A stretch of 13,301 nt of DNA from Bacilli bacterium. GTDB lineage: Bacteria > Bacillota_I > Bacilli_A > RF39 > UBA660. This document shows, piece after piece, positions 7,117 through 13,301 of the stretch; the stretch's first letter is position 1; every line of letters starts with the position of its first letter. Position numbers and translations under genes: made by a program. Where the stretch lies: assembly GCA_900772095.1 (NCBI GenBank), contig CAAGQJ010000042.1, positions 1 to 13,301 of the forward strand. The letters are read 5' to 3'. A model generated the notes under the pieces. It did no database searches. It was not told the origin of the DNA and saw nothing but the letters and a program-made list of their open reading frames with translations.

Positions 7117-7323
7117 TTATTTATTACTGTATCCGCCTAATTGACTCATTCCTCTTTCAACTAAACGTTTAGTAATTTCTCCACCAACTGATCCATTAGC
7201 TCTTGAAGTAGTATCTGGTCCTAAAGTAACACCAAATTCTCTAGCTATTTCATATTTCATTGAATCAATAGCTTGTTTAGCTCCTGGAACAACTAATTTC
7301 TTACTATTACTTGATTGGTTCAT
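7117..7323 (-). CDS. Alpha/beta-type small acid-soluble spore protein
   Basis: A 68-residue protein that matches the alpha/beta-type SASP family over its whole length. These proteins coat and protect DNA in the dormant endospore and are cut by the GPR protease at germination. The GPR site KYEIAREFGV (23-32, cut after Glu25) and the DNA-binding block LGPDTTSRANGSVGGEITKR (34-53) are both visible, with a C-terminal QLGG. The ATG at 7323 follows GGAGG at 8 bases; an earlier in-frame GTG at 7332 abuts the ribosome site and is unlikely. It has a sigma-G-like promoter and its own terminator, so it is probably a monocistronic, forespore-specific gene. Confidence 0.95.
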   Translation of the reverse strand: MNQSSNSKKLVVPGAKQAIDSMKYEIAREFGVTLGPDTTSRANGSVGGEITKRLVERGMSQLGGYSNK

Positions 7324-7346
7324 TATTTTCACCTCCTATGCATTAA

Positions 7347-7377
7347 TAGAGTGTGAAAAATTCGCCAAATTTATACA
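7347..7377 (-). promoter_or_regulatory. Possible sigma-G (or sigma-F) promoter of the spore-protein gene
   Basis: TGTATA (7377-7372), an 18-base spacer and CACTCTA (7353-7347) on the minus strand fit the forespore consensus TGhATA / CATnnTA with one mismatch in the -10. The predicted start is about 20 bases before the ATG. The placement fits known control of SASP genes; the site itself is inferred from a short match in AT-rich DNA. Confidence 0.45.
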
Positions 7378-7400
7378 TATATTTAATTGGTAATTTATTC

Positions 7401-8582
7401 CTACAATAAACCCACAAAATCCTTTTCATCATTTATTTTAATTATAAAAGTATCTTTAACTGCTTCATCTATAAATTTTTCATAATCAAAAAAATTTTCA
7501 TTTTTAATACATTTATCAAGTTTAGGATTAATAACAGGATGTTTAGGCACAAAAATAGTACAACAATCCTCATAAGGTAATATACTAGTTTCATATGTAT
7601 TAATTTTTTTTGCTATATCAATAATCTCTAATTTATCAAAACACGCTACTGGTCTTAAAACAGGTATTTTAACTACTTCATTAATAACATTCATACTAGT
7701 AAGTGTTTGAGAAGCAACTTGTCCAACACTTTCACCATTTATTAAAACCATATGTCCATTTAATCTAGCAATCTTTTCAGAAATACGATACATCATTCTT
7801 CTTAAAATGGTTATTATATAAGTAGGTTCACATTTACTATATATTTCTTCTTGAAGTTTAGTAATAGGAACAACATATAAATTAAAATCTAATGAATATT
7901 TTAAAAGCTCTTTAGCAAGATTAATAACCTTTTCCCTAGCATCCAAACTAGTATGAGGAATAGCTTCAAAATATATTGCATCTATTTTAATACCACGTTT
8001 TAATGAAAGATAACCCGCTACAGGAGAATCTATTCCACCTGATAACATAAGCAAACCCTTTCCTAAACTACCATAAGGATAACCACCAATTCCCTTAATA
8101 TCATTAAAATAAATATATGTTTCATCTTTATTTATTTCAATATTAACATAAATATCAGGATTTTTAACATCTACCTTTATATTAGAAATATTTTTTAAAA
8201 TATGACCACCAATCACATTATTAAAATCCATACTACAAATTTCAAAACTTTTATCACGACGATTAGTAACAACTTTAAAAGTTTTAAAACTCATCCCTTC
8301 TAATAAACTTAAAACTTTATCCTTAATATCTATAGTATTAGTATTAACTTTATACGCCAAATTAAACGCATGAATACCAAAAGTATTTTTTAAAACACCC
8401 AAAACACAATCTACATACATATCATCAAAATATATATACATTCTTGCTCTATCTTTAACTATCTTTACATTATATTCCTTTAACTTTTCATGTAAATAAT
8501 TACTTAATATATTAATAAAAACTTTTCTATTATCCTTCTTAGTAGTAAGTTCCCCATATTTAATTAAAACTATATCTTCCAT
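7401..8582 (-). CDS. thiI: tRNA sulfurtransferase ThiI (no rhodanese domain)
   Basis: A 393-residue ThiI. It adenylates uridine 8 of tRNA and inserts sulfur to make 4-thiouridine; in some bacteria it also feeds sulfur to thiazole synthesis. An N-terminal ferredoxin-like plus THUMP region (about 1-165) binds the tRNA acceptor end. The PP-loop SGGIDS is at 181-186, followed by the AANH fold with IPHTS near 210. PYEDCCTIFVPKHP (336-349) carries the conserved Cys pair region. There is no C-terminal rhodanese domain, as in Bacillus ThiI, so a separate cysteine desulfurase must supply persulfide; none is in the window. GAGGAG lies 5 bases before the ATG, directly after the tig terminator. Confidence 0.96.
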   Translation of the reverse strand: MEDIVLIKYGELTTKKDNRKVFINILSNYLHEKLKEYNVKIVKDRARMYIYFDDMYVDCVLGVLKNTFGIHAFNLAYKVNTNTIDIKDKVLSLLEGMSFKTFKVVTNRRDKSFEICSMDFNNVIGGHILKNISNIKVDVKNPDIYVNIEINKDETYIYFNDIKGIGGYPYGSLGKGLLMLSGGIDSPVAGYLSLKRGIKIDAIYFEAIPHTSLDAREKVINLAKELLKYSLDFNLYVVPITKLQEEIYSKCEPTYIITILRRMMYRISEKIARLNGHMVLINGESVGQVASQTLTSMNVINEVVKIPVLRPVACFDKLEIIDIAKKINTYETSILPYEDCCTIFVPKHPVINPKLDKCIKNENFFDYEKFIDEAVKDTFIIKINDEKDFVGLL

Positions 8583-8593
8583 TATTACTCCTC

Positions 8594-8619
8594 AAAAAAA
8601 TAAGCAAATGCTTATTTTT
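8594..8619 (-). terminator. Intrinsic terminator of tig
   Basis: AAAAATAAGCA (8619-8609) and TGCTTATTTTT (8606-8596) are perfectly complementary on the minus strand and run into more T residues. With a realistic four-base loop the stem is ten pairs. It begins inside the tig stop codon (8620-8618) and ends about 12 bases before the thiI start codon. Confidence 0.8.
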
Positions 8620-9880
8620 AATTATTTTCTTTTAAGAAATCAAGAGTTTTCTTAACTTCCATTTCATACATTAACATATCTATATCACCATATGCTTTTA
8701 AAAACTCTTCTTTAGACATGTTATACTTTTTAGAAAGTTCTTCTAATTCCTTTTCTGCTTCTTCTTTTGTAACAGCAATTCCTTCTTTATTTTTTACCTC
8801 TTCAAGAATAAATCTATATAAAACATGATTTTTAGCTTCTTCTCTCATTTGTTCTCTTAAAGCTTTTTCATCAGATTTTGTCATTTGATAAAATACTTCT
8901 AAAGATAAACCTTGCATCCTAATTTGTTGTTCAAATCTCTTAATTAAAGCACTAATTTCCTCTTCAATTAATTCTTCTGGAATTGTTACAGTAGTATTTT
9001 CTGCAATCTTTTTTAATAATTCATCTATATAAGCATTCTCTATATCAGCTTCCTTATTAACTTTAATATTTGCTTCAACTTCCTTTTCTAAGGCTTCTTT
9101 AGAATCTACACCTTCAAGACCTAAATCCTCAAAAAATTCTTTATCCATTTCTCTTTTAACTTTTGTTTTTATTTCATTTACTTTTACTTTAAATGTAACT
9201 TCTTTACCCTTTAAATCTTCAGCTTGATAATCATCAGGGAATGTAACATTAATATCCTTTTCTTCACCCTTCTTCATACCTATAATTTGTTCTTCAAAAC
9301 CTGGTATAAAAGTATGTGAACCAATAGTTAATGAATAATTCTCACCCTTACCACCTTCAAAAGCCTTACCATCTTTAAAGCCTTCAAAATCAATAACGGC
9401 AACATCACCATCTTCTACTGCACCATCTTCTTTAATAGAAAGTTCAGTATATCTTTCTAAAATATGACCAATTTCATGTTCAATTTCTTCCTTAGTAACC
9501 TTTGCTTCTTCTTTTTTAACTTTTAAGCCCTTATACTTCTTAATTTCAATCTCTGGCATAGTAGTAATAGTAAATGCAAAAGTAACACCTTGGTCACTTA
9601 AAGCCCTTAAATCAACCTTAGGTTCAATAATAGGTTTTAAATCCTTATGTTCTTCAAAAACTTTATCATATGCTTGAGGTAATAATTCATTAACTGCATC
9701 CATATATAAAGATTCTTTACCCTTTCTTTTAAAATAAACATCCTTTGGTACTTTACCCTTTCTAAAACCATCTAATTCTATTTTATCTTTTTTCTTATCA
9801 AATGCCTTATCAATAGCACTATCTAATTCTTCTTTAGTAAAATTAATAATTATTTCATGAACATTTTTCTTTTCTTCCAT
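8618..9880 (-). CDS. tig: Trigger factor, ribosome-associated chaperone
   Basis: A 420-residue trigger factor with three parts in order. The N-terminal ribosome-binding domain has GFRKGKVP at 38-45, the loop that docks on ribosomal protein uL23. A FKBP-type peptidyl-prolyl isomerase domain occupies about 150-240 (GDVAVIDFEGF, then FIPGFEEQIIGMKKGE). A long helical C-terminal chaperone domain runs to the end, including MYEMEVKKTLDFL. It binds nascent chains at the exit tunnel. The N-terminus is a few residues shorter than usual before the first conserved strand. AAGGAGA lies about 7 bases before the ATG. It has its own promoter and terminator and is monocistronic; in many Firmicutes clpX follows tig, but here thiI does. 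Confidence 0.97.
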   Translation of the reverse strand: MEEKKNVHEIIINFTKEELDSAIDKAFDKKKDKIELDGFRKGKVPKDVYFKRKGKESLYMDAVNELLPQAYDKVFEEHKDLKPIIEPKVDLRALSDQGVTFAFTITTMPEIEIKKYKGLKVKKEEAKVTKEEIEHEIGHILERYTELSIKEDGAVEDGDVAVIDFEGFKDGKAFEGGKGENYSLTIGSHTFIPGFEEQIIGMKKGEEKDINVTFPDDYQAEDLKGKEVTFKVKVNEIKTKVKREMDKEFFEDLGLEGVDSKEALEKEVEANIKVNKEADIENAYIDELLKKIAENTTVTIPEELIEEEISALIKRFEQQIRMQGLSLEVFYQMTKSDEKALREQMREEAKNHVLYRFILEEVKNKEGIAVTKEEAEKELEELSKKYNMSKEEFLKAYGDIDMLMYEMEVKKTLDFLKENN

Positions 9881-9905
9881 AATCTATCTCCTTCTTTTCC
9901 CTAAT

Positions 9906-9934
9906 ATTATACAATAATAGTATTTTTTTATCAA
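9906..9934 (-). promoter_or_regulatory. Near-consensus sigma-A promoter of tig
   Basis: TTGATA (9934-9929, 5/6), a 17-base spacer and TATAAT (9911-9906, perfect) on the minus strand. The predicted start is near 9899, about 19 bases before the tig ATG. It is the best-looking housekeeping promoter in the window and fits a highly expressed chaperone. Confidence 0.85.
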
Positions 9935-9977
9935 GAAAAAAATTAATACATTTAATTTTATTTCACTAACACTTTAA

Positions 9978-10010
9978 TAAAAAAAGAAAAAACTATCATA
10001 AAATAGTTTT
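9978..10010 (-). terminator. Intrinsic terminator of the murT/gatD/racemase operon
   Basis: AAAACTAT (10010-10003) and ATAGTTTT (9996-9989) pair perfectly on the minus strand around a six-base loop, followed by TTCTTTTTTT. The 5' arm lies in the last racemase codons and the stop codon lies at the loop, so gene end and terminator overlap. Confidence 0.7.
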
Positions 10011-11078
10011 ATAAACTTTAGAAACATCAACACTAGCATTACTAAATAAAATAGACTCATAATCTAAATAAAAAGAAATAACATCCCCAACCTTATAATC
10101 ATTTTTACTATCTTCAATATCTAAAATTATATGGTCAGAACTACCACCAAGTACTTTTATATCCTTATCTAAAGGATATATTTGTAAAGAACTGCCAACA
10201 TCATACTTACCAAGTGCAATAATAGCTCTTTTTCTAACACCCCTATCAACATAATTAGGCTTATTACCAAAACCATCCACAACAAGTTCTCCAATTGGAT
10301 ATGTAGGTTTACTATTAAGTTCAATTATTTCAGCCTTTAAAACATAAACATCCTCTAAAGAAGGCAAATAATAAGAAAAATCACAAAACTCCTTATAATA
10401 AGTTTTTTGAACCAAAAGCCCACCAACCCTCAAATGATTAACTTCCTTATCTAATAAATTATTAAACATTAATTCCAAACTCGTCGTCGCACCACCAGAC
10501 AATATATCAAGTTTTCTACCCAATACTTGTTCAAGTCTTCTTTTAGTATCTACAACAATACTCATATTCTCATAAGTAGGTCTAACAGAACCATAACAAT
10601 TAAAATTAACCCCAATACCATACAAATTAACATTAGACATTTTTTCAATACTAAGAGCAAGTTTTAAAATATCATCATAATTCATTAAACCCTCTCTTAA
10701 ATCACCAATATCTTGCATAATAACAGCATTAATAGTTTTATTTTCTCTTATAAGTACATCATTTAACAAAGAAGCTGTACTAAATTCCGAAATAAGTACT
10801 GTATCAACATATAAAGCAATATCTGCTAACTCACTATAACTAGGTAATCTTAAAAGTAAAGTTTTCATATCAAAGTTCTCCTTTACTTTCTTAAGTTGCG
10901 ACACTCTAGAAGAACATACCTCCTTTATACCATTATCACTTAATATTTTAACTAAATTTAAATCACCATGATAAACCTTAATAGTAGGGCTTAACATAAC
11001 TTTTCTATCTTCTAAATACTTTTTAACAGTTTTAACATTTTTATCAAATTTATTTAAATCAATTTCTAACACACTCAT
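9996..11078 (-). CDS. Alanine/ornithine racemase family PLP enzyme
   Basis: A 360-residue fold-type III PLP protein of the ornithine-racemase (Orr/YhfX-like) group. The PLP lysine is in SPTIKVYHGD (Lys34 from this start). Other family blocks are IGDLREG near 125, GVNFNCYG near 158, LSGGATTSLEL near 193, GNKPNYVDRGVRKRAI near 270-285 and LGGSSDHIILDIEDS near 312. The family interconverts L- and D-amino acids such as ornithine; the substrate here is not decidable. It lies one base after the gatD-like gene and closes that operon. Start: the ATG at 11078 has GGGAG 12 bases upstream; an in-frame ATG at 11087 has the same site only 3 bases away, and would overlap the gatD-like gene. No catalytic loss is evident, unlike its neighbour. 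Confidence 0.85.
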   Translation of the reverse strand: MSVLEIDLNKFDKNVKTVKKYLEDRKVMLSPTIKVYHGDLNLVKILSDNGIKEVCSSRVSQLKKVKENFDMKTLLLRLPSYSELADIALYVDTVLISEFSTASLLNDVLIRENKTINAVIMQDIGDLREGLMNYDDILKLALSIEKMSNVNLYGIGVNFNCYGSVRPTYENMSIVVDTKRRLEQVLGRKLDILSGGATTSLELMFNNLLDKEVNHLRVGGLLVQKTYYKEFCDFSYYLPSLEDVYVLKAEIIELNSKPTYPIGELVVDGFGNKPNYVDRGVRKRAIIALGKYDVGSSLQIYPLDKDIKVLGGSSDHIILDIEDSKNDYKVGDVISFYLDYESILFSNASVDVSKVYKTIL

Positions 11079-11079
11079 A

Positions 11080-11772
11080 CTAACCATGATCTCCCATAAC
11101 TATTCTTACATTACTATCTTCTAAAGCTTTAAGCCTATAATTGTAAGCACTAAATGCCTTATCATCGCACTTTCCCTTTCCAAATAAATACTCACAAAAC
11201 AACGGATTTAATATTAAAAATGGTCCAAGTAAACTAGTCATATAAAAATTCTTATACTTTAAACCTTCATTTTTATCACCTTTATTATTACCATAACCCT
11301 TTAAAACTTTAATAAAATCATACTTTACATTATCCAAAAAGAAAAACTGACTTTTATTACCAACTATCTTAATATCATTAAATTTCCCTAAAAACAAAAA
11401 ATTTTGTCTTTCATTTACTCTAACTGAAACATAATCAAAAATTCCAAGAGCTTCTAAAGTAACATTCTCATCAATAATAGATTTACCAAATATCTCACTA
11501 GCAGTACCCGTTACTAAAAATAACTTATTACCTTCTATATACTTTTTAATATCTTCTCTATAAGAAAATAATTTATCTATAACAATCTTAGTTTTAGCAA
11601 ATGAACAAGAACCAATATAAACAAAATCAATATCATTATCAATAAATCTAGGTTTATCATTTAACTTAGTTTCAAAAACTTGAACATTATCATAAATTTT
11701 CTTTAAATAATATATATTTTCTAAATCAGCATATAAATTACAAACATCACTATATAATATTTCAATCTTCAT
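11080..11772 (-). CDS. GatD-like protein, catalytic residues of the glutaminase lost
   Basis: A 230-residue homologue of GatD, the class I (CobB/CobQ-type) glutaminase partner of MurT that supplies ammonia to amidate D-Glu of lipid II. The family frame is kept: N-terminal EILYSDVCNLYADLENI, LGIFDYVSVRVNER (109-122), GYGNNKGDKNEGLKYKN (159-175) and TSLLGPFLILNP (179-190). The active site is not: where GatD has the nucleophile in ICGGYQ, this protein has TGTASE with Gly89 at the Cys position; where GatD has TYLHGP, it has TSLLGP with Leu182 for the catalytic His; and the GGGQD substrate loop reads GSCSF (54-58). Cys56 is not at the nucleophile position. AGGAGA lies 8 bases before the ATG, and the start overlaps the murT-like gene by 11 bases. 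It may be a structural or regulatory partner. There is no frameshift, so it does not look like a decaying gene. Confidence 0.85.
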   Translation of the reverse strand: MKIEILYSDVCNLYADLENIYYLKKIYDNVQVFETKLNDKPRFIDNDIDFVYIGSCSFAKTKIVIDKLFSYREDIKKYIEGNKLFLVTGTASEIFGKSIIDENVTLEALGIFDYVSVRVNERQNFLFLGKFNDIKIVGNKSQFFFLDNVKYDFIKVLKGYGNNKGDKNEGLKYKNFYMTSLLGPFLILNPLFCEYLFGKGKCDDKAFSAYNYRLKALEDSNVRIVMGDHG

Positions 11773-13120
11773 ATTTCTTATCTCCTAAATCATTAACTAT
11801 ATAATTAAAGAAATAATCAGCAGTAGACACATTGTCAACCTCATATAAAATATCAAACTCTTCTATTCCATCATACTCTAAAAAATTAATAAGTTCTTTT
11901 TCATCCTCTACAGCAACAATTCTATCTACCGGAATACCCGCTAATTCAAGCCTTAGTTTATAATCCAAAAACCTAGGACCACCAACATATATTTTTTTAA
12001 TACTTTCCTTATTTAAAAACTCAAAATCAGTTTCATATAACCATGTAACAGTTTCAGTTCCATTAATATTACCATAATTTTCATTAAGTAAAAGAACTAT
12101 TGCTTTAGAAGAAAAAGTTGAAGATAAAGTCTCAAACACTATAGAAGAAGCCGAAACATTTTGTCCCTTAGATGCATGTTTTAAAACCCTTACACCATTT
12201 ACTATTTTTTCCTCTACTCTATTCTTAGGAAGACTAACACTACTAATTAATTCCCTTAACAAAGAATAACTATATCCCAATTCCTTAAATAAAGATAAAA
12301 CCGCTACCTCATTATATAAATTAAATATACTATCACTCAAAAGAGGATACTCTTCTTTTTTATTATTAAACTCCAAAAAAACACTCTTATCCAAAACAGT
12401 TAATACATAATCACTATCCTTACTTTTAAAGCCACAACTAGGACAATAAAACTTCCCTATTGACCTATATTGTTGATACAAATAAACAACATCATTATAA
12501 CACTTAGGACACACTATAAAATCTTTAGATTTATAATCAACAATTTCATCTCTAATTTTAGAAACACTATAATAAACAACATTCTTATCAGATAAAAAAC
12601 TACTAATAGGACAATCTGCATTTAAAAATAATTTCTTAGGATTAACACTTGCTATACCTTCCTTTAATCTATTAAAAATATAATCAGGATTATCATTTCT
12701 CCTAATAGAATCCCTTTCTATATTGGTAACAACTATATATGTTGGATTTAATACACTTAATGTTTCCACAGAAGTCATCTCATCTACTTCTAAAACCACG
12801 ACATCCTTTATAGGTTTATTAAAAATATTAACTGATGCTATTAAACATCTAGCATGACCAGCAAGTGTATTAGCACCCCAATCATTATAACTAACAGTTT
12901 TTCCACTATTTTTAAACATATTAGCAATTAAACTAGAAACAGTTGTCTTCCCATTTGTACCTGTAACAGCAACTACAATATTAGGTTTAGTAACCTTTTC
13001 ATTAAAATTCTTACATATACGATAAGCAAGAAGTCCTGGTTTATCATCTCTTTCTCTTTTTAACAATTTTAAAACACACAATAAAGCTTTTGAAGCCCAT
13101 AACGCTAAATAAAATTTCAT
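11762..13120 (-). CDS. murT: MurT-like Mur ligase family protein with DUF1727 domain
   Basis: A 452-residue Mur ligase of the MurT type. Canonical MurT activates the alpha-carboxylate of D-Glu in lipid II with ATP and adds ammonia from GatD, giving D-isoglutamine. Visible: P-loop GTNGKTT (54-60), YNDWGANTLAGH (78-89), LEVDE (110-114), TNIERD (132-137) and NADCP (167-171). A four-Cys zinc ribbon (Cys204, Cys207, Cys226, Cys229) is inserted as in MurT, and a C-terminal DUF1727 domain starts near 310. By alignment of the family DVSW motif to TVTW (357-360), the Asp that completes the GatD triad is Thr357. The family RDQxDR block reads RDSIRR. AGGAAGG lies about 10 bases before the ATG. The function may differ from standard amidation. 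Confidence 0.85.
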   Translation of the reverse strand: MKFYLALWASKALLCVLKLLKRERDDKPGLLAYRICKNFNEKVTKPNIVVAVTGTNGKTTVSSLIANMFKNSGKTVSYNDWGANTLAGHARCLIASVNIFNKPIKDVVVLEVDEMTSVETLSVLNPTYIVVTNIERDSIRRNDNPDYIFNRLKEGIASVNPKKLFLNADCPISSFLSDKNVVYYSVSKIRDEIVDYKSKDFIVCPKCYNDVVYLYQQYRSIGKFYCPSCGFKSKDSDYVLTVLDKSVFLEFNNKKEEYPLLSDSIFNLYNEVAVLSLFKELGYSYSLLRELISSVSLPKNRVEEKIVNGVRVLKHASKGQNVSASSIVFETLSSTFSSKAIVLLLNENYGNINGTETVTWLYETDFEFLNKESIKKIYVGGPRFLDYKLRLELAGIPVDRIVAVEDEKELINFLEYDGIEEFDILYEVDNVSTADYFFNYIVNDLGDKKYED

Positions 13121-13141
13121 ACTACACTACCCTTCCTAACA

Positions 13142-13301
13142 CTAATTTTCCATAGTTAAATTTAACAAAGCAAAAAAACCAAAGTACTTACTTTGTATCA
13201 AATCATCCTTAACCAAATTAAATCTTAATAAATAATATAAAATATTAATGACATTAGAAAGAGCATTACTTATACTATTTGTAATTTGCCCCCCCCCCCC
13301 C
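13142..13301 (-). CDS. 3' end of an unidentified gene, truncated by the window edge
   Basis: One minus-strand frame stays open from the poly-G edge to a TAG at 13144-13142, about 48 codons after the G run. In DNA this rich in A and T such an open stretch is unlikely by chance, since the other two frames stop almost at once. The end is hydrophobic and helical (VINILYYLLRF, then YFGFFALLNLTMEN), without a motif I recognise. The stop lies 21 bases before the murT-like start, so it may be the preceding gene of that operon. A terminator-like hairpin lies inside the frame, which leaves open that the real gene ended earlier. Confidence 0.45.
   Translation of the reverse strand, partial: GGGGQITNSISNALSNVINILYYLLRFNLVKDDLIQSKYFGFFALLNLTMEN
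13172..13195 (-). terminator. Terminator-like hairpin upstream of the murT-like gene
   Basis: CAAAGTA (13195-13189) pairs with TACTTTG (13186-13180) on the minus strand and is followed by G and seven T residues. The shape is that of a short intrinsic terminator. It falls inside the open frame of the truncated upstream gene, where the T run would encode Phe-Phe, so it may be coincidental. Confidence 0.4.
13289..13301. repeat. C13 homopolymer at the window edge
   Basis: Thirteen consecutive C residues end the window, in DNA with about one quarter GC and no other C or G run of this length. It is most likely an assembly or sequencing artefact at a contig end, although a true length-variable tract cannot be excluded. 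The left edge has a similar but shorter C5 run. Confidence 0.9.

Noticed and set aside
1..13301. CRISPR arrays, tRNA or rRNA genes, riboswitches, insertion sequences
   Set aside because: I saw no spaced direct repeats, no RNA gene signatures, and no transposase or inverted-repeat ends; the longest gap between genes is under 200 bases.

Overview
The window looks like an AT-rich (roughly one quarter GC) chromosomal segment of a low-GC Gram-positive (Firmicutes/Bacilli-type) bacterium, probably a small-genome uncultured member. Gram-positive Shine-Dalgarno sites (GGAGG, AAGGAG) precede almost every gene. An alpha/beta-type small acid-soluble spore protein gene shows that the lineage carries spore genes. 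The ackA, thiI, spore-protein, tig and engB families are all present. TGA is used as a stop (murT-like, racemase and ABC ATPase genes) and TGG encodes Trp, so the code is standard. All genes lie on the minus strand, so transcription runs from high to low coordinates. The C13 run at the right edge and the C5 run at the left edge suggest that both window ends are contig ends.

Layout in transcription order. (1) 13301-9989: the 3' end of an unidentified gene, then a murT-like Mur ligase, a gatD-like protein and an ornithine/alanine-racemase-family PLP enzyme, closed by a terminator. (2) 9934-8594: trigger factor with its own near-consensus promoter and terminator. (3) 8582-7401: thiI. (4) 7377-7067: a spore-protein gene with a sigma-G-like promoter and a strong terminator. 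(5) 7065-3426: an ABC-2 exporter operon (ATPase and two permeases) with a strong promoter and a palindromic candidate operator, ending with a GNAT acetyltransferase/inorganic-pyrophosphatase fusion. (6) 3393-594: ackA, an nrnA-like DHH phosphoesterase and engB. (7) 570-84: an unidentified 155-residue protein. (8) 43-1: the first codons of a gene that leaves the window, overlapping a perfect LexA-type palindrome.

Most of the window is core housekeeping: protein folding, tRNA thiolation, acetate metabolism, oligoribonucleotide turnover and ribosome assembly. The unusual part is the murT/gatD/racemase operon. The GatD homologue is clearly recognisable along its whole length, but the catalytic Cys position is Gly89 and the catalytic His position is Leu182. 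By my alignment, the Asp that MurT contributes to the same triad is Thr357. The ligase core and zinc ribbon of MurT are kept. The glutaminase half of this peptidoglycan amidase therefore appears dead while the ligase half appears alive, and an amino-acid racemase homologue is directly downstream. One testable idea is a MurT-type ligase that joins something other than glutamine-derived ammonia, perhaps a racemase product, to its substrate. That function is inference.

The regulatory reading is fairly clear. Good sigma-A-type promoters precede tig, the ABC operon and ackA. Six convincing intrinsic terminators separate the units, and four of the hairpins overlap the stop codon of the gene they end, which fits a compact genome.
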